10,783 bases of DNA from Paracoccaceae bacterium (GTDB lineage Bacteria > Pseudomonadota > Alphaproteobacteria > Rhodobacterales > Rhodobacteraceae): assembly GCA_020852535.1 (NCBI GenBank), contig JADZAO010000101.1:1-10783 (forward strand), in the 5' to 3' direction. The first letter of the stretch is position 1. Every line of letters begins with the position of its first letter. Shown here one piece after another: positions 1-7,119 of the stretch. A model generated the notes under the pieces. It worked only from the letters and a program-made list of their open reading frames with translations, had not been told where the DNA came from and did not search any database. The translations under genes were made by a program, and so were the position numbers.

Positions 1-461
1 CGTTCGACTGGCTATTCGAGAATGGGTTCCAACCTGCAAAGGTTACCGATATTGGTTGCGGCACAGCGGTGCTCGCAATGGCCGCGGCTGCGGTACTACC
101 AGATGCACTAGTGATCGCGTCGGATATCGATGCAGTGGCAGTCAATGTGGCACAGGCCAATATAGATATCAACAAGCTGACAGGACGGGTGGAATGTCTG
201 GAAGCGGCAGGCTTTGCCCATCCGCGTCTGACCGAGGCGGGACCGTTCAACCTTGTTTTTGCTAATATACTTAAAGGACCGCTGGTAGAACTGGCCCCTG
301 ATATGGCGCTACATATGGCTTCAGGCGGGCTTGCAATCCTGTCCGGTTTGCTAGTCGCTCAAGCCGAGGCCGTGACGGCGGCCTATGTAGCAGCAGGGTT
401 CACGCTACAAAGCCACGCCAACATCGGAGAATGGTCGACGTTAGTACTGAAGCGGGATTGA
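1..461 (+). CDS. prmA: Ribosomal protein L11 methyltransferase, C-terminal part (5' truncated by window edge)
   Basis: PrmA is a cytoplasmic SAM-dependent enzyme that methylates ribosomal protein L11. The reading frame is open from base 3 and enters the window just before the SAM-binding motif I (DIGCGTAVLAM, about 48-80). An acidic end of the next strand (ASDIDAVAVNVAQAN) follows, then the PrmA-type motif IV (FANILKGPL, about 258-284), which takes the place of the NPPY of other amino-methyltransferases. The protein ends in a C-terminal beta strand (EWSTLVLKRD) and TGA at 459-461. About 152 residues are visible; family members are usually near 290, so roughly the N-terminal half, including the L11-recognition domain, lies off the window. 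There is no frameshift in the visible part. The next gene on this strand, ileS, is 580 nt away and probably not co-transcribed. The main alternative is another Rossmann methyltransferase, but the ANILKGPL motif argues for PrmA. Confidence 0.9.
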   Translation, partial: FDWLFENGFQPAKVTDIGCGTAVLAMAAAAVLPDALVIASDIDAVAVNVAQANIDINKLTGRVECLEAAGFAHPRLTEAGPFNLVFANILKGPLVELAPDMALHMASGGLAILSGLLVAQAEAVTAAYVAAGFTLQSHANIGEWSTLVLKRD

Positions 462-867
462 CTGTCGCCTTTGGCACGACAAGCCATTATCCAATACCCG
501 TTTAGGTTTAACTTTTAATTAAGCTTTCTTCTGCCACTCCTAACACCACAACGCGAAGATTAGCGATGTTTAATCCGAACTAAGAAAACTTCAACGCCCC
601 CGTACTAAGACTACGGCAACAACATGCGTTGAACCACAATTACTGAGCGAGCACACGGCATTCCGGCACGAGGTCGTGCGTAAACATCCGAGGCGCCGAG
701 GTGATGGTGGCGCTGGACCAGTATACTACTAATCAGTAGGAGAGTGACGGTCGACCTAAAACTTGACTGGAGCCAATTCCTATATTTTTGTCCTTACGAT
801 GAGACTATCTTTAGCGGTGTTAAACCGCTGCACAGATAACAAAGAAGCGGGAAACATCGAGGCGCAC

Positions 868-896
868 TGGAACCTTGATTTTTACGCGTCTATAAT
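868..896 (+). promoter_or_regulatory. Candidate ileS promoter
   Basis: A perfect -10 hexamer TATAAT lies at 891-896. The matching -35 position at 17-bp spacing (868-873, TGGAAC) agrees with TTGACA at only three positions, so the call rests on the -10. A start near 903 would give a leader of about 140 nt before the ileS ATG. It is the best promoter-like sequence in the spacer, and ileS needs a promoter here because it is far from prmA. Confidence 0.4.
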
Positions 897-927
897 GCAC
901 GCTATGACATATCACTTTACGATACAT

Positions 928-984
928 GGCCGAATTATCGGCCCGGTGCGCTGAACCGGCCACCGGGACACCCACTGTTTTTTT
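928..984 (+). promoter_or_regulatory. Two adjacent hairpins followed by a T7 tract in the ileS leader
   Basis: Hairpin A pairs GGCCGA (928-933) with TCGGCC (938-943) around a 4-nt loop ATTA. Hairpin B pairs CCCGGTG (942-948) with CACCGGG (961-967) around a 12-nt loop; its 5' arm shares two bases with hairpin A, so the two compete slightly. An alternative inner pairing (CCGGT 943-947 with ACCGG 955-959) is also possible. A run of seven T residues follows at 978-984, ten bases past hairpin B, which is too far for a classical intrinsic terminator. It could be a regulatory leader or an inefficient attenuator. T-box leaders are typical of Firmicutes, and no T-box features are recognisable here. 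Confidence 0.35.
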
Positions 985-1041
985 CTTGCGCTGCGTGATC
1001 GTGGTGCCCTTTTGCAAAACCCATCCGACAGGACTACCACG

Positions 1042-3996
1042 ATGAGCGCCGATATAAACACGCCCGATTATCGTTTGACCATTTTCCTACCCGAGACCGA
1101 ATTTCCGATGCGTGCGGATTTGCCGCAGCGTGAACCCGACTGGCTAAAACGCTGGGAAGAGATCGGGGTTTACGACCGCCTACGCGAACGTGGCAAGTTA
1201 GAGGGACGGGTGCCTTTTGTACTACATGACGGCCCTCCGTACGCCAACGGACACCTGCATATCGGGCACGCACTAAATAAGGTACTAAAGGATATGGTGG
1301 TGCGATCCCAGCAGATGATGGGCAAGGACGCCCGTTACGTACCAGGATGGGACTGCCACGGACTGCCGATCGAGTGGAAAATCGAAGAGCAATATCGCGC
1401 TAAAGGGTTAAACAAGGATGACGTGGATGTAGTTACCTTCCGTCAGGAATGCCGCAAATTTGCGGAAGGCTGGATCGACGTTCAACGCGAGGACTTCAAG
1501 CGGCTTGGTATCACGGGGAAGTGGGACGCCCCGTACCTCACAATGGATTACCACGCAGAAGCAGTGATCGCGGAAGAGTTCATGAAGTTCGTAATGAACG
1601 GGAGCCTATATCAAGGATCAAAACCGGTAATGTGGTCGCCGGTGGAAAAGACCGCTTTGGCCGAGGCGGAGGTCGAATATCACGATCATACGAGCCATAT
1701 GATCTGGGTACGGTTTCCAATGGCATCTTCGACTAAGACAGCTAACGATACAAAAAATATACTGACACGCGAAAAGGTGAGTGTCGTCATCTGGACTACA
1801 ACACCTTGGACCATCCCACAAAACCGTGCTGTCGCATTCAACCCGACGATCGACTACGGGCTATATCGTGTCGATACCCTACTCGAAGGATCGGCGGCAC
1901 GCATTGGCGAGCACATCCTATTGGCGGACAAATGTGCCGAAGAGGTCAAAAAGAGTGCCAAGGTCGAGACTTGGACCCGTATTGGTACGTTTGAAACCTC
2001 GGCCCTTGAAGGAGCCACCCTCGCTCATCCCTATCGCGGAATCGAAGGCGGCAATGGCGAGTGGGACTTCGATGTCCCCATGCTTGCCAGCGATCATGTT
2101 ACCAATGATGCAGGCACAGGTTTCGTACACACCGCGCCCAGCCATGGTGATGACGACTATCAGATGGGTCTAAAATACGACCTGCCAATGACCTATAATG
2201 TGGAGCCTGACGGGTCTTACCGTACCAGCCTGCCGCTCTTCGGCGGCCAACACATTATCCTCCCCGATGGCAAAGAGGGTCCTGCCAACGTCTCGAACAT
2301 CAAAGCCTTGGCCGGGACTGGAGCACTGTTTGCCAAGGGCAAGCTGAAGCACAGCTATCCCCATTCATGGCGCTCAAAAGCCCCGCTGATATATCGCAAC
2401 ACACCACAATGGTTTGTTGCCATCGACAAGCCACTTGACGATGGCATAGGGCAGTATGGCGCTTCGATCCGAGCGCGAGCACTAACCTCGATCAAGAACC
2501 TCGTCGAGTGGACGCCACATACGGGACACAACCGCCTATTTAGCATGATCGAGGCGCGGCCCGACTGGGTTCTATCGCGCCAACGGGCTTGGGGTGTACC
2601 ACTGACGGCTTTCGTCAAGAAAGGCGCACAGCCAACCGATGCCGACTATCTGTTACGCAACACCGAAGTGAACTCTCGCATCAAGGCAGAATTCGAAGCG
2701 GCAGGAGCAGATATCTGGTATGTGGCGGGCTTCAAAGAGCGGGTACTTGCAGGCATCGTCGATCCTGACGCTTACGTACAAGTCTATGACGTACTCGACG
2801 TCTGGTTTGATAGCGGATCGACACATGCCTTCGTGCTGCGTGATCGTGCTGATGGTACGGCAGACGGGATTGCGGACCTTTACCTCGAGGGCACCGACCA
2901 GCATCGCGGCTGGTTCCACTCGAGCATGCTGCAAGCTTGTGGCACCAAAGGGCGAGCGCCCTACAAGGGCGTACTAACACATGGCTTCACGCTCGACGGA
3001 AATGGCATAAAAATGGCCAAATCAGTAGGTAATACGATCGCCCCACAAGAGGTAACAAAGGAATATGGCGCCGATATTCTGCGACTTTGGGTGGCTCAGT
3101 CAGATTACACCGCCGATCTAAGGATCGGAAAAGAAATCCTGAAAGGCGTGGCCGACAGCTACCGGCGCTTGCGCAACACAATGCGTTTCATGCTTGGTAA
3201 TTTACAATGGTTCACCGAGGCCGAACGGGTAGATGTAAAGGAAATGCCAGAGCTAGAGCAAGGGCTGCTACACCGCCTAGCCGAATTGGATGCCGAGGTA
3301 CGCGAAGGTTACGCGAAATACGATTTCCAAGGCGTGTTTCAAAAACTCTTTACCTTCTGTACCACAGACCTGTCGGCAGTCTATTTTGATATCCGCAAGG
3401 ATGTTCTTTACTGCGATGCGCCTTCGTCCCTACGACGGCGTGCAGCACGGACGGTGCTCGACCTATTGTTCCATCGCCTGACCACGTGGCTCGCACCCAT
3501 CCTCGTCTTCACGATGGAGGATGTCTGGTTGTCGCGCTTTAACAAGGCCAGAGAAAGCGTGCATCTACACGATATTCCCGAAACACCAAAGTCTTGGCTG
3601 AACCGTGCACTGGCGATAAAGTGGGACCGTATCCGTGCGGTGCGCCGCGTAGTGATTGGAGCGCTAGAAGTGCAGCGCACGGCAAAAATAATTGGTGCAA
3701 GCCTTGAGGCATCTCCGATCGTCTATGTCGATACAGACACCAAGAAGCTGCTTGATTCAGTACCCTTTGCTGATCTGTGCATCACTAGCGATATAAAGGT
3801 CACGACAGATGCAGCCCCAGAAAGCGCTTTTACGCTGACAGATGTAGCTGATGTGGCGGTGGTCTTCCATGCGGCGGAAGGGCAAAAGTGTGAACGCTGC
3901 TGGCAGATCCTGCCCGAGGTCGGTACGCTAACCCATCCGACGACCTGCAAACGGTGCAATAACGCCCTCGAAGAAAGAGCACAGCAATCACAATAA
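1042..3996 (+). CDS. ileS: Isoleucine--tRNA ligase (IleRS)
   Basis: Class Ia aminoacyl-tRNA synthetase that charges tRNA-Ile in the cytoplasm and hydrolyses mischarged Val-tRNA-Ile. I choose ATG 1042 (984 aa) because AGGA at 1030-1033 sits 8 nt upstream and because related proteins begin near this point; an in-frame TTG at 1012 would add 10 unlikely residues. Visible signatures: HIGH at residues 73-76; the CP1 editing-domain threonine-rich motif TTTPWTIP at 252-259; the second editing motif HTAPSHGDDDY from 363; the synthetic-site segment GTDQHRGWF from 617; the KMSKS-type loop at 657-661, here KMAKS; and a C-terminal zinc ribbon with C950, C953, C969 and C972. Length is typical for alphaproteobacterial IleS. 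The frame is intact. The only oddity is the KMAKS variant. ileS is not followed by lspA, as it is in enterobacteria, but by the oppositely oriented trpB. Confidence 0.98.
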   Translation: MSADINTPDYRLTIFLPETEFPMRADLPQREPDWLKRWEEIGVYDRLRERGKLEGRVPFVLHDGPPYANGHLHIGHALNKVLKDMVVRSQQMMGKDARYVPGWDCHGLPIEWKIEEQYRAKGLNKDDVDVVTFRQECRKFAEGWIDVQREDFKRLGITGKWDAPYLTMDYHAEAVIAEEFMKFVMNGSLYQGSKPVMWSPVEKTALAEAEVEYHDHTSHMIWVRFPMASSTKTANDTKNILTREKVSVVIWTTTPWTIPQNRAVAFNPTIDYGLYRVDTLLEGSAARIGEHILLADKCAEEVKKSAKVETWTRIGTFETSALEGATLAHPYRGIEGGNGEWDFDVPMLASDHVTNDAGTGFVHTAPSHGDDDYQMGLKYDLPMTYNVEPDGSYRTSLPLFGGQHIILPDGKEGPANVSNIKALAGTGALFAKGKLKHSYPHSWRSKAPLIYRNTPQWFVAIDKPLDDGIGQYGASIRARALTSIKNLVEWTPHTGHNRLFSMIEARPDWVLSRQRAWGVPLTAFVKKGAQPTDADYLLRNTEVNSRIKAEFEAAGADIWYVAGFKERVLAGIVDPDAYVQVYDVLDVWFDSGSTHAFVLRDRADGTADGIADLYLEGTDQHRGWFHSSMLQACGTKGRAPYKGVLTHGFTLDGNGIKMAKSVGNTIAPQEVTKEYGADILRLWVAQSDYTADLRIGKEILKGVADSYRRLRNTMRFMLGNLQWFTEAERVDVKEMPELEQGLLHRLAELDAEVREGYAKYDFQGVFQKLFTFCTTDLSAVYFDIRKDVLYCDAPSSLRRRAARTVLDLLFHRLTTWLAPILVFTMEDVWLSRFNKARESVHLHDIPETPKSWLNRALAIKWDRIRAVRRVVIGALEVQRTAKIIGASLEASPIVYVDTDTKKLLDSVPFADLCITSDIKVTTDAAPESAFTLTDVADVAVVFHAAEGQKCERCWQILPEVGTLTHPTTCKRCNNALEERAQQSQ

Positions 3997-4150
3997 ACCT
4001 TGCGCTGCTGTAGCTATCACCAAAGCCGATGTCATCAAAACGACCACACCAAAGACCATCCTCTTAGTTCTCACATTCGCTGTACTTACTCTCTAATACC
4101 GGTGGCCCACCGTCGCATCGTTCTCTATACCACAAATCCGCCGTTCCAAA
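3997..4150. other. Convergent spacer between ileS and trpB
   Basis: This 154-nt gap lies between the 3' ends of ileS (plus) and trpB (minus). I see no hairpin with a T run for either direction. The only symmetry is CGGTGG (4100-4105) and CCACCG (4107-4112) around one base, which could fold as a 4-bp stem. Termination for both genes may be Rho-dependent or rely on structures I cannot judge by eye. Confidence 0.5.
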
Positions 4151-5383
4151 TCAGGCCTTTATGTTTCGACCCAGATGCTTTGCGACAGTAAATATATCCT
4201 TATCGCCACGCCCACACATGTTCATGACGATGATATGCTCGCGCGGCAGTGACGGCGCTATCTTTATCACATGTGCCAATGCATGGCTCGGTTCCAACGC
4301 TGGGATAATACCCTCAAGTTTACAACACAATTGGAATGCCTCTAGGGCCTCAGCATCAGTGATACTGACGTATTTTGCCCGCCCTGTATCATGCAGCCAC
4401 GCATGCTCCGGCCCGATGCCGGGATAGTCGAGACCTGCCGAAATCGAAAAACCCTCTAGGATCTGCCCGTCAGGGTCTTGCAACAGATAAGTCCGATTGC
4501 CATGCAGCACACCGGGACGCCCACCGGTCAGGCTGGCGCAATGCTGCATCCGGTCGTCCACACCCTTGCCGCCCGCTTCAACGCCTATGATGTTCACCGA
4601 CGAGTCTTCAAGAAAAGGATAGAACAGCCCCATCGCATTTGACCCACCACCAATGGCCGCGACCACCGTGTCTGGCAGACGTCCCTCACCCTCTTGCTCG
4701 GCCATCTGCCAACGTACTTCCTTGCCGATAATCGACTGAAAATCGCGAACCATCACAGGATAAGGATGCGGCCCTGCCACCGTGCCAATACAATAAAAAG
4801 TGTCGCAAACATTAGTCACCCAGTCGCGCAGCGCATCATTCATTGCATCCTTCAATGTCCCACGCCCGGACGTAACCGGAATCACCTCAGCCCCAAGCAA
4901 CTTCATGCGAAACACATTGGGTGCCTGCCGTTCCACATCATGCGCCCCCATGTAGACGATGCACTTCAAACCGAACTTCGCGCAAACCGTCGCAGTAGCC
5001 ACGCCATGCTGCCCTGCGCCAGTTTCCGCGATGATCCGCGTCTTGCCCATGCGGCGAGCAAGAATAATCTGACCCAGCACATTGTTAATCTTGTGCGCAC
5101 CCGTATGATTCAGTTCATCGCGCTTCATATAAATCTTGGCGCCACCAAGATACTCGGTCATCCGCTCAGCATAATATAAGGGAGAAGGGCGACCTACATA
5201 ATGCTTCCACAGATCATCCATCTCCGCCCAGAATTTCGGGTCAGTCTTAGAAAAGACGTAACGTTCTTCCAGATCAAGGATCAACGGCATCAGCGTTTCC
5301 GACACAAAACGCCCGCCAAAAATGCCAAAGCGTCCTTGCTCGTCCGGTCCGGCCATAAAGCTGTTAATTCCGTCCTCGGCCAT
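4151..5383 (-). CDS. trpB: Tryptophan synthase beta chain
   Basis: PLP-dependent beta subunit that condenses indole with L-serine to give L-tryptophan, the last step of the pathway, normally in an alpha2-beta2 complex with TrpA. I choose ATG at 5383 (410 aa): AGGGGA at 5391-5396 is 7 nt upstream and the protein then has family length; the frame stays open to an ATG at 5476, which would add 31 unconserved residues. Key positions in the 410-aa numbering: PLP lysine in HTGAHKINN (K98), catalytic glutamate in ETGAGQHG (E120), phosphate-binding GGGSNA (246-251), EGIIPALEPSHA near the C terminus and CGRGDKD starting at C390. C390 occupies the place of the serine (S377 in Salmonella) that contacts the PLP ring nitrogen; I believe Cys is common in alphaproteobacteria. 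trpA is not downstream: trpB is the last minus-strand gene before the convergent ileS. Confidence 0.97.
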   Translation of the reverse strand: MAEDGINSFMAGPDEQGRFGIFGGRFVSETLMPLILDLEERYVFSKTDPKFWAEMDDLWKHYVGRPSPLYYAERMTEYLGGAKIYMKRDELNHTGAHKINNVLGQIILARRMGKTRIIAETGAGQHGVATATVCAKFGLKCIVYMGAHDVERQAPNVFRMKLLGAEVIPVTSGRGTLKDAMNDALRDWVTNVCDTFYCIGTVAGPHPYPVMVRDFQSIIGKEVRWQMAEQEGEGRLPDTVVAAIGGGSNAMGLFYPFLEDSSVNIIGVEAGGKGVDDRMQHCASLTGGRPGVLHGNRTYLLQDPDGQILEGFSISAGLDYPGIGPEHAWLHDTGRAKYVSITDAEALEAFQLCCKLEGIIPALEPSHALAHVIKIAPSLPREHIIVMNMCGRGDKDIFTVAKHLGRNIKA

Positions 5384-5580
5384 GATCCGCTCCCCTTGCC
5401 CGCAAGAGTGATGTAGCCTGACCACAGCATAGGGTAAAGGCGACCCATCAGTCGTGAATGGTTCGGCTCGTGCCAATTCAGATAAGCGATCTTGCCGTCA
5501 TAATAGCCAAACATCACTATCTGAATCGACAACGTGCCCGTTTTCTGAATGCCTATATACAGTCAAGCCTTGGGCAAAAA
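5384..5580 (-). other. Short trpF-trpB spacer
   Basis: The 197-nt gap carries the trpB ribosome-binding site and no confident gene. In Rhodobacter sphaeroides an extra gene, aroR, is described between trpF and trpB; here there is no room for a full gene. One minus-strand frame is open from 5532 through the gap into trpB, with a plausible-looking peptide (GYYDGKIAYLNWHE and onward), but I do not recognise it and it overlaps the trpB start region. A CTTGAC at about 5562-5567 on the minus strand resembles an alphaproteobacterial -35, yet no good -10 stands at the right distance, so I do not call a promoter. Confidence 0.4.
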
Positions 5581-6225
5581 TTAAAGTTCCCGCGCTGCCG
5601 CAACAAAACTCGCCATACAGGCTACATCTTTCACCCCCGGCGCACTTTCCACGCCGGACGAAACATCGACCTGCCGCGCATTCGTAAGCCGGATCGCCTC
5701 CGCCACATTCGCGGGTGTCAGCCCACCTGCAAGCATCCACGGGCGCAACCAACGCCGTTGTGCTACCAGCCGCCAATCGAAAAACAAGCCATTCCCCCCC
5801 GGCAAGGCCGCGTCTTTAGGCGGTTTTGCATCGATCAACAACTGGTCTGCCACAGCAGAATAATCCAAGATTGCTGCCAAATCACCCTCATCCGCCACGC
5901 CCACCGCCTTCATCACCGGCAGGCCATAGCGCGCCCGTACCTCGGCCACGCGATCGGGACTTTCATACCCGTGAAGTTGCAACATATCCAAAGGCACCGC
6001 CTCGACGATTGCATCCAACAGCGCATCATCCGCATCCACCACCAGTGCAACCTTAGCTAACCCAACCGGAGCAGAAATCGCCAACTCTCGCGCTTTTTCC
6101 ACCGTTAAATGGCGAGGAGATTTTGTAAAAAACACAAAACCCGCATAGGCTGCACCCGCTGCGGCCGCAGCCTCAACATCACCGACGGTTCGCAGACCGC
6201 AAATCTTTACATGAATGTCAGCCAA
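5581..6225 (-). CDS. trpF: Phosphoribosylanthranilate isomerase
   Basis: TIM-barrel isomerase that converts N-(5'-phosphoribosyl)anthranilate to CdRP by an Amadori rearrangement, the third step of tryptophan synthesis. The 214-aa length is normal. Visible signatures: KICG at the N terminus with general-base candidate C9, AGFVFFTKSPRHL, LQLHGYE, the general-acid candidate D132 in LLIDAKPP, and the two phosphate-binding segments MLAGGLTPANV (164-174) and VDVSSGVESAPGVKD (186-200). The start is TTG at 6225: this places the conserved DIHVKICG at the expected distance from the N terminus, no upstream ATG is available in frame, and the next Met is deep inside the barrel. The TTG lies two bases after the stop of the upstream lapA-like gene, which suggests translational coupling. 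The frame is intact and ends with TAA. Confidence 0.96.
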   Translation of the reverse strand: MADIHVKICGLRTVGDVEAAAAAGAAYAGFVFFTKSPRHLTVEKARELAISAPVGLAKVALVVDADDALLDAIVEAVPLDMLQLHGYESPDRVAEVRARYGLPVMKAVGVADEGDLAAILDYSAVADQLLIDAKPPKDAALPGGNGLFFDWRLVAQRRWLRPWMLAGGLTPANVAEAIRLTNARQVDVSSGVESAPGVKDVACMASFVAAAREL

Positions 6226-6227
6226 CT

Positions 6228-6593
6228 TCAGCCCGCCTTGCGGGGCCCTTCGATCAACGCCAGCACATCGTCTTTGTGTGGCACGTCTGTATCTTTCTTC
6301 ATCACGGCCAGTTCCCGTTCCAGTCGCATCAACTCACGCCCGCGGATTGAAACAGTACGGCGATACTTGTGCTCACGGAGCCATTCACACGTGAAGCCAA
6401 TGACCACGCCACAGACGACGCCGCTGAAAATCACCAAAAACAATGGTATCTCGACCGACAAGTTCATCCCAAACAAAGCCGCCAGATCCTCAGGCAGAAA
6501 ATTAACCGGAACGATCACGCGGTTCGCCAGCGAAACTGTCAGCAAAAATAGAGCCAGCGCAGCAATCAACAAATAGCGCAAATAGAAAATCAT
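6228..6593 (-). CDS. LapA-domain (DUF1049-like) small membrane protein
   Basis: A 121-aa protein with two membrane segments, about residues 4-22 and 48-68, joined by a loop containing RVIVPVNFLPEDLAALFGMNLSVEIP (in parts), then a basic stretch (WLREHKYRR) and a charged helix (about 84-101) that could be a short coiled coil facing the cytoplasm. This matches the LapA/DUF1049 family, whose E. coli member works with LapB in controlling LPS synthesis; whether that role holds in alphaproteobacteria is not known to me. I choose ATG 6593, which puts TM1 at the N terminus and has GGGG about 6 nt upstream; the frame is open to 6722, but that extension overlaps ihfB and is not membrane-like. It sits 58 nt after ihfB and 2 nt before trpF, so it is probably co-transcribed with both. 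The ihfB-lapA-trpF order is common in Rhodobacteraceae as far as I know. Confidence 0.85.
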   Translation of the reverse strand: MIFYLRYLLIAALALFLLTVSLANRVIVPVNFLPEDLAALFGMNLSVEIPLFLVIFSGVVCGVVIGFTCEWLREHKYRRTVSIRGRELMRLERELAVMKKDTDVPHKDDVLALIEGPRKAG

Positions 6594-6651
6594 CAGGAAC
6601 CCCGTTTGCGGATACCCTCTCACTATCGCCCCACCCGCCTGCAGACGCAAG

Positions 6652-6936
6652 TCAGACCTTGCCGTTAAGCCTATCGCGCAGCAACTTACCAGTCTTGAAG
6701 AAAGGAACCTTCTTCTGCTCAACCTTCACCGACTCACCGGTGCGCGGGTTACGGCCCACACGGGCATCTCGTGTCTTGACCGAAAAGGCGCCAAAGCCGC
6801 GCAACTCGACGCGTTCGCCTTTAGCAAGCGTCTCAATGATCTCCTCAAAGACCGTATTTACAATTCGCTCCACGTGCCGCTGCGTCAAGTGCGGATTTTC
6901 ATCCAAGATCTTCTGAATCAGTTCCGAACGGATCAT
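6652..6936 (-). CDS. ihfB: Integration host factor beta subunit
   Basis: A 94-aa DNA-bending protein of the HU/IHF family that forms a heterodimer with IHF-alpha and acts in recombination, replication and transcription. The sequence has the N-terminal helices (MIRSELIQKI to ETLAKGE), the strand GFGAFSVKTRDAR, the DNA-contacting arm RNPRTGE at 62-68 with the intercalating P64, and the closing FFKTGKLLRDRLN. The N-terminal MIRSELI and the ERVELRGFGAF segment favour IHF-beta over HU or IHF-alpha. ATG at 6936 is the natural start. The putative ribosome-binding region contains an unusual run of eight G residues (6946-6953 on the minus strand). It has its own candidate promoter after the rpsA terminator and leads the lapA-trpF-trpB group. 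The gene is also known as himD. Confidence 0.95.
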   Translation of the reverse strand: MIRSELIQKILDENPHLTQRHVERIVNTVFEEIIETLAKGERVELRGFGAFSVKTRDARVGRNPRTGESVKVEQKKVPFFKTGKLLRDRLNGKV

Positions 6937-7001
6937 CCGTGCAAGCCCCCCCCTGTGGTCGCCTTCAAAAAATCACAGCGCCAAGTTATTTATTAGAAGA
7001 A

Positions 7002-7029
7002 ACTATATGCAGAAAATTTCACTGCACAA
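7002..7029 (-). promoter_or_regulatory. Candidate ihfB promoter
   Basis: On the minus strand TTGTGC (7024-7029) and TATAGT (7002-7007) are separated by 16 bp. The -10 matches five of six consensus positions; the -35 keeps only the TTG. A start near 6995 would give a leader of roughly 58 nt. The site lies just downstream of the rpsA terminator in an AT-rich stretch, where a promoter for ihfB is expected. Confidence 0.45.
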
Positions 7030-7062
7030 ACAAAATTCAAACAGCCCTTCCCGTGCGCTTAT

Positions 7063-7095
7063 AAAAAAGGCCTCAACACGCGGTGAGGCCCTTTT
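7063..7095 (-). terminator. Rho-independent terminator of rpsA
   Basis: On the minus strand a 7-bp perfect stem (arms at 7084-7090 and 7069-7075, GGCCTCA with TGAGGCC) with an 8-nt loop is followed directly by six T residues (7063-7068 as A on plus) and preceded by AAAAG. It begins about 25 nt after the rpsA TAA. The plus strand also shows the stem followed by CTTTT, so weak bidirectional activity is possible, but no plus-strand gene runs into it. Confidence 0.9.
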
Positions 7096-7119
7096 CATCT
7101 CTACCTTTCGATGGATAGA

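Larger units (their letters stand above)
462..1041. other. Long intergenic spacer between prmA and ileS
   Basis: This 580-nt stretch has no convincing protein-coding gene. The first 250 nt are rather AT-rich and contain only a weak dyad just after prmA (TGTCG at 463-467 with CGACA at 477-481) and no following T run, so it is a poor terminator. A short frame opening at GTG 744 behind AGGAG runs 31 codons to TAA at 837-839, but the spacing to the GTG is a single base and the peptide is not recognised. The last 150 nt hold a perfect TATAAT, two adjacent hairpins and a T7 tract, described separately. The remainder looks unstructured to the eye. Confidence 0.6.

Noticed and set aside
463..481. Dyad just after the prmA stop as a terminator
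   Set aside because: The stem is short and imperfect and no T tract follows.
744..839. GTG-started 31-codon frame behind AGGAG in the ileS upstream spacer
   Set aside because: The SD-to-start gap is one base, the peptide is unrecognised and short frames like this are expected by chance.
4694..5179. 161-codon plus-strand ORF opposite trpB
   Set aside because: Antisense shadow of trpB with low-complexity, basic composition and no domain.
5545..5567. CTTGAC with nearby TATATA on the minus strand before trpB
   Set aside because: TATATA directly follows the -35-like element instead of lying 16-18 bp downstream, so the two cannot form one promoter.
5458..6060. 200-codon plus-strand ORF opposite trpF
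   Set aside because: Antisense to a well-supported trpF; the protein is rich in His, Arg and Pro as expected from a reverse-frame artefact.
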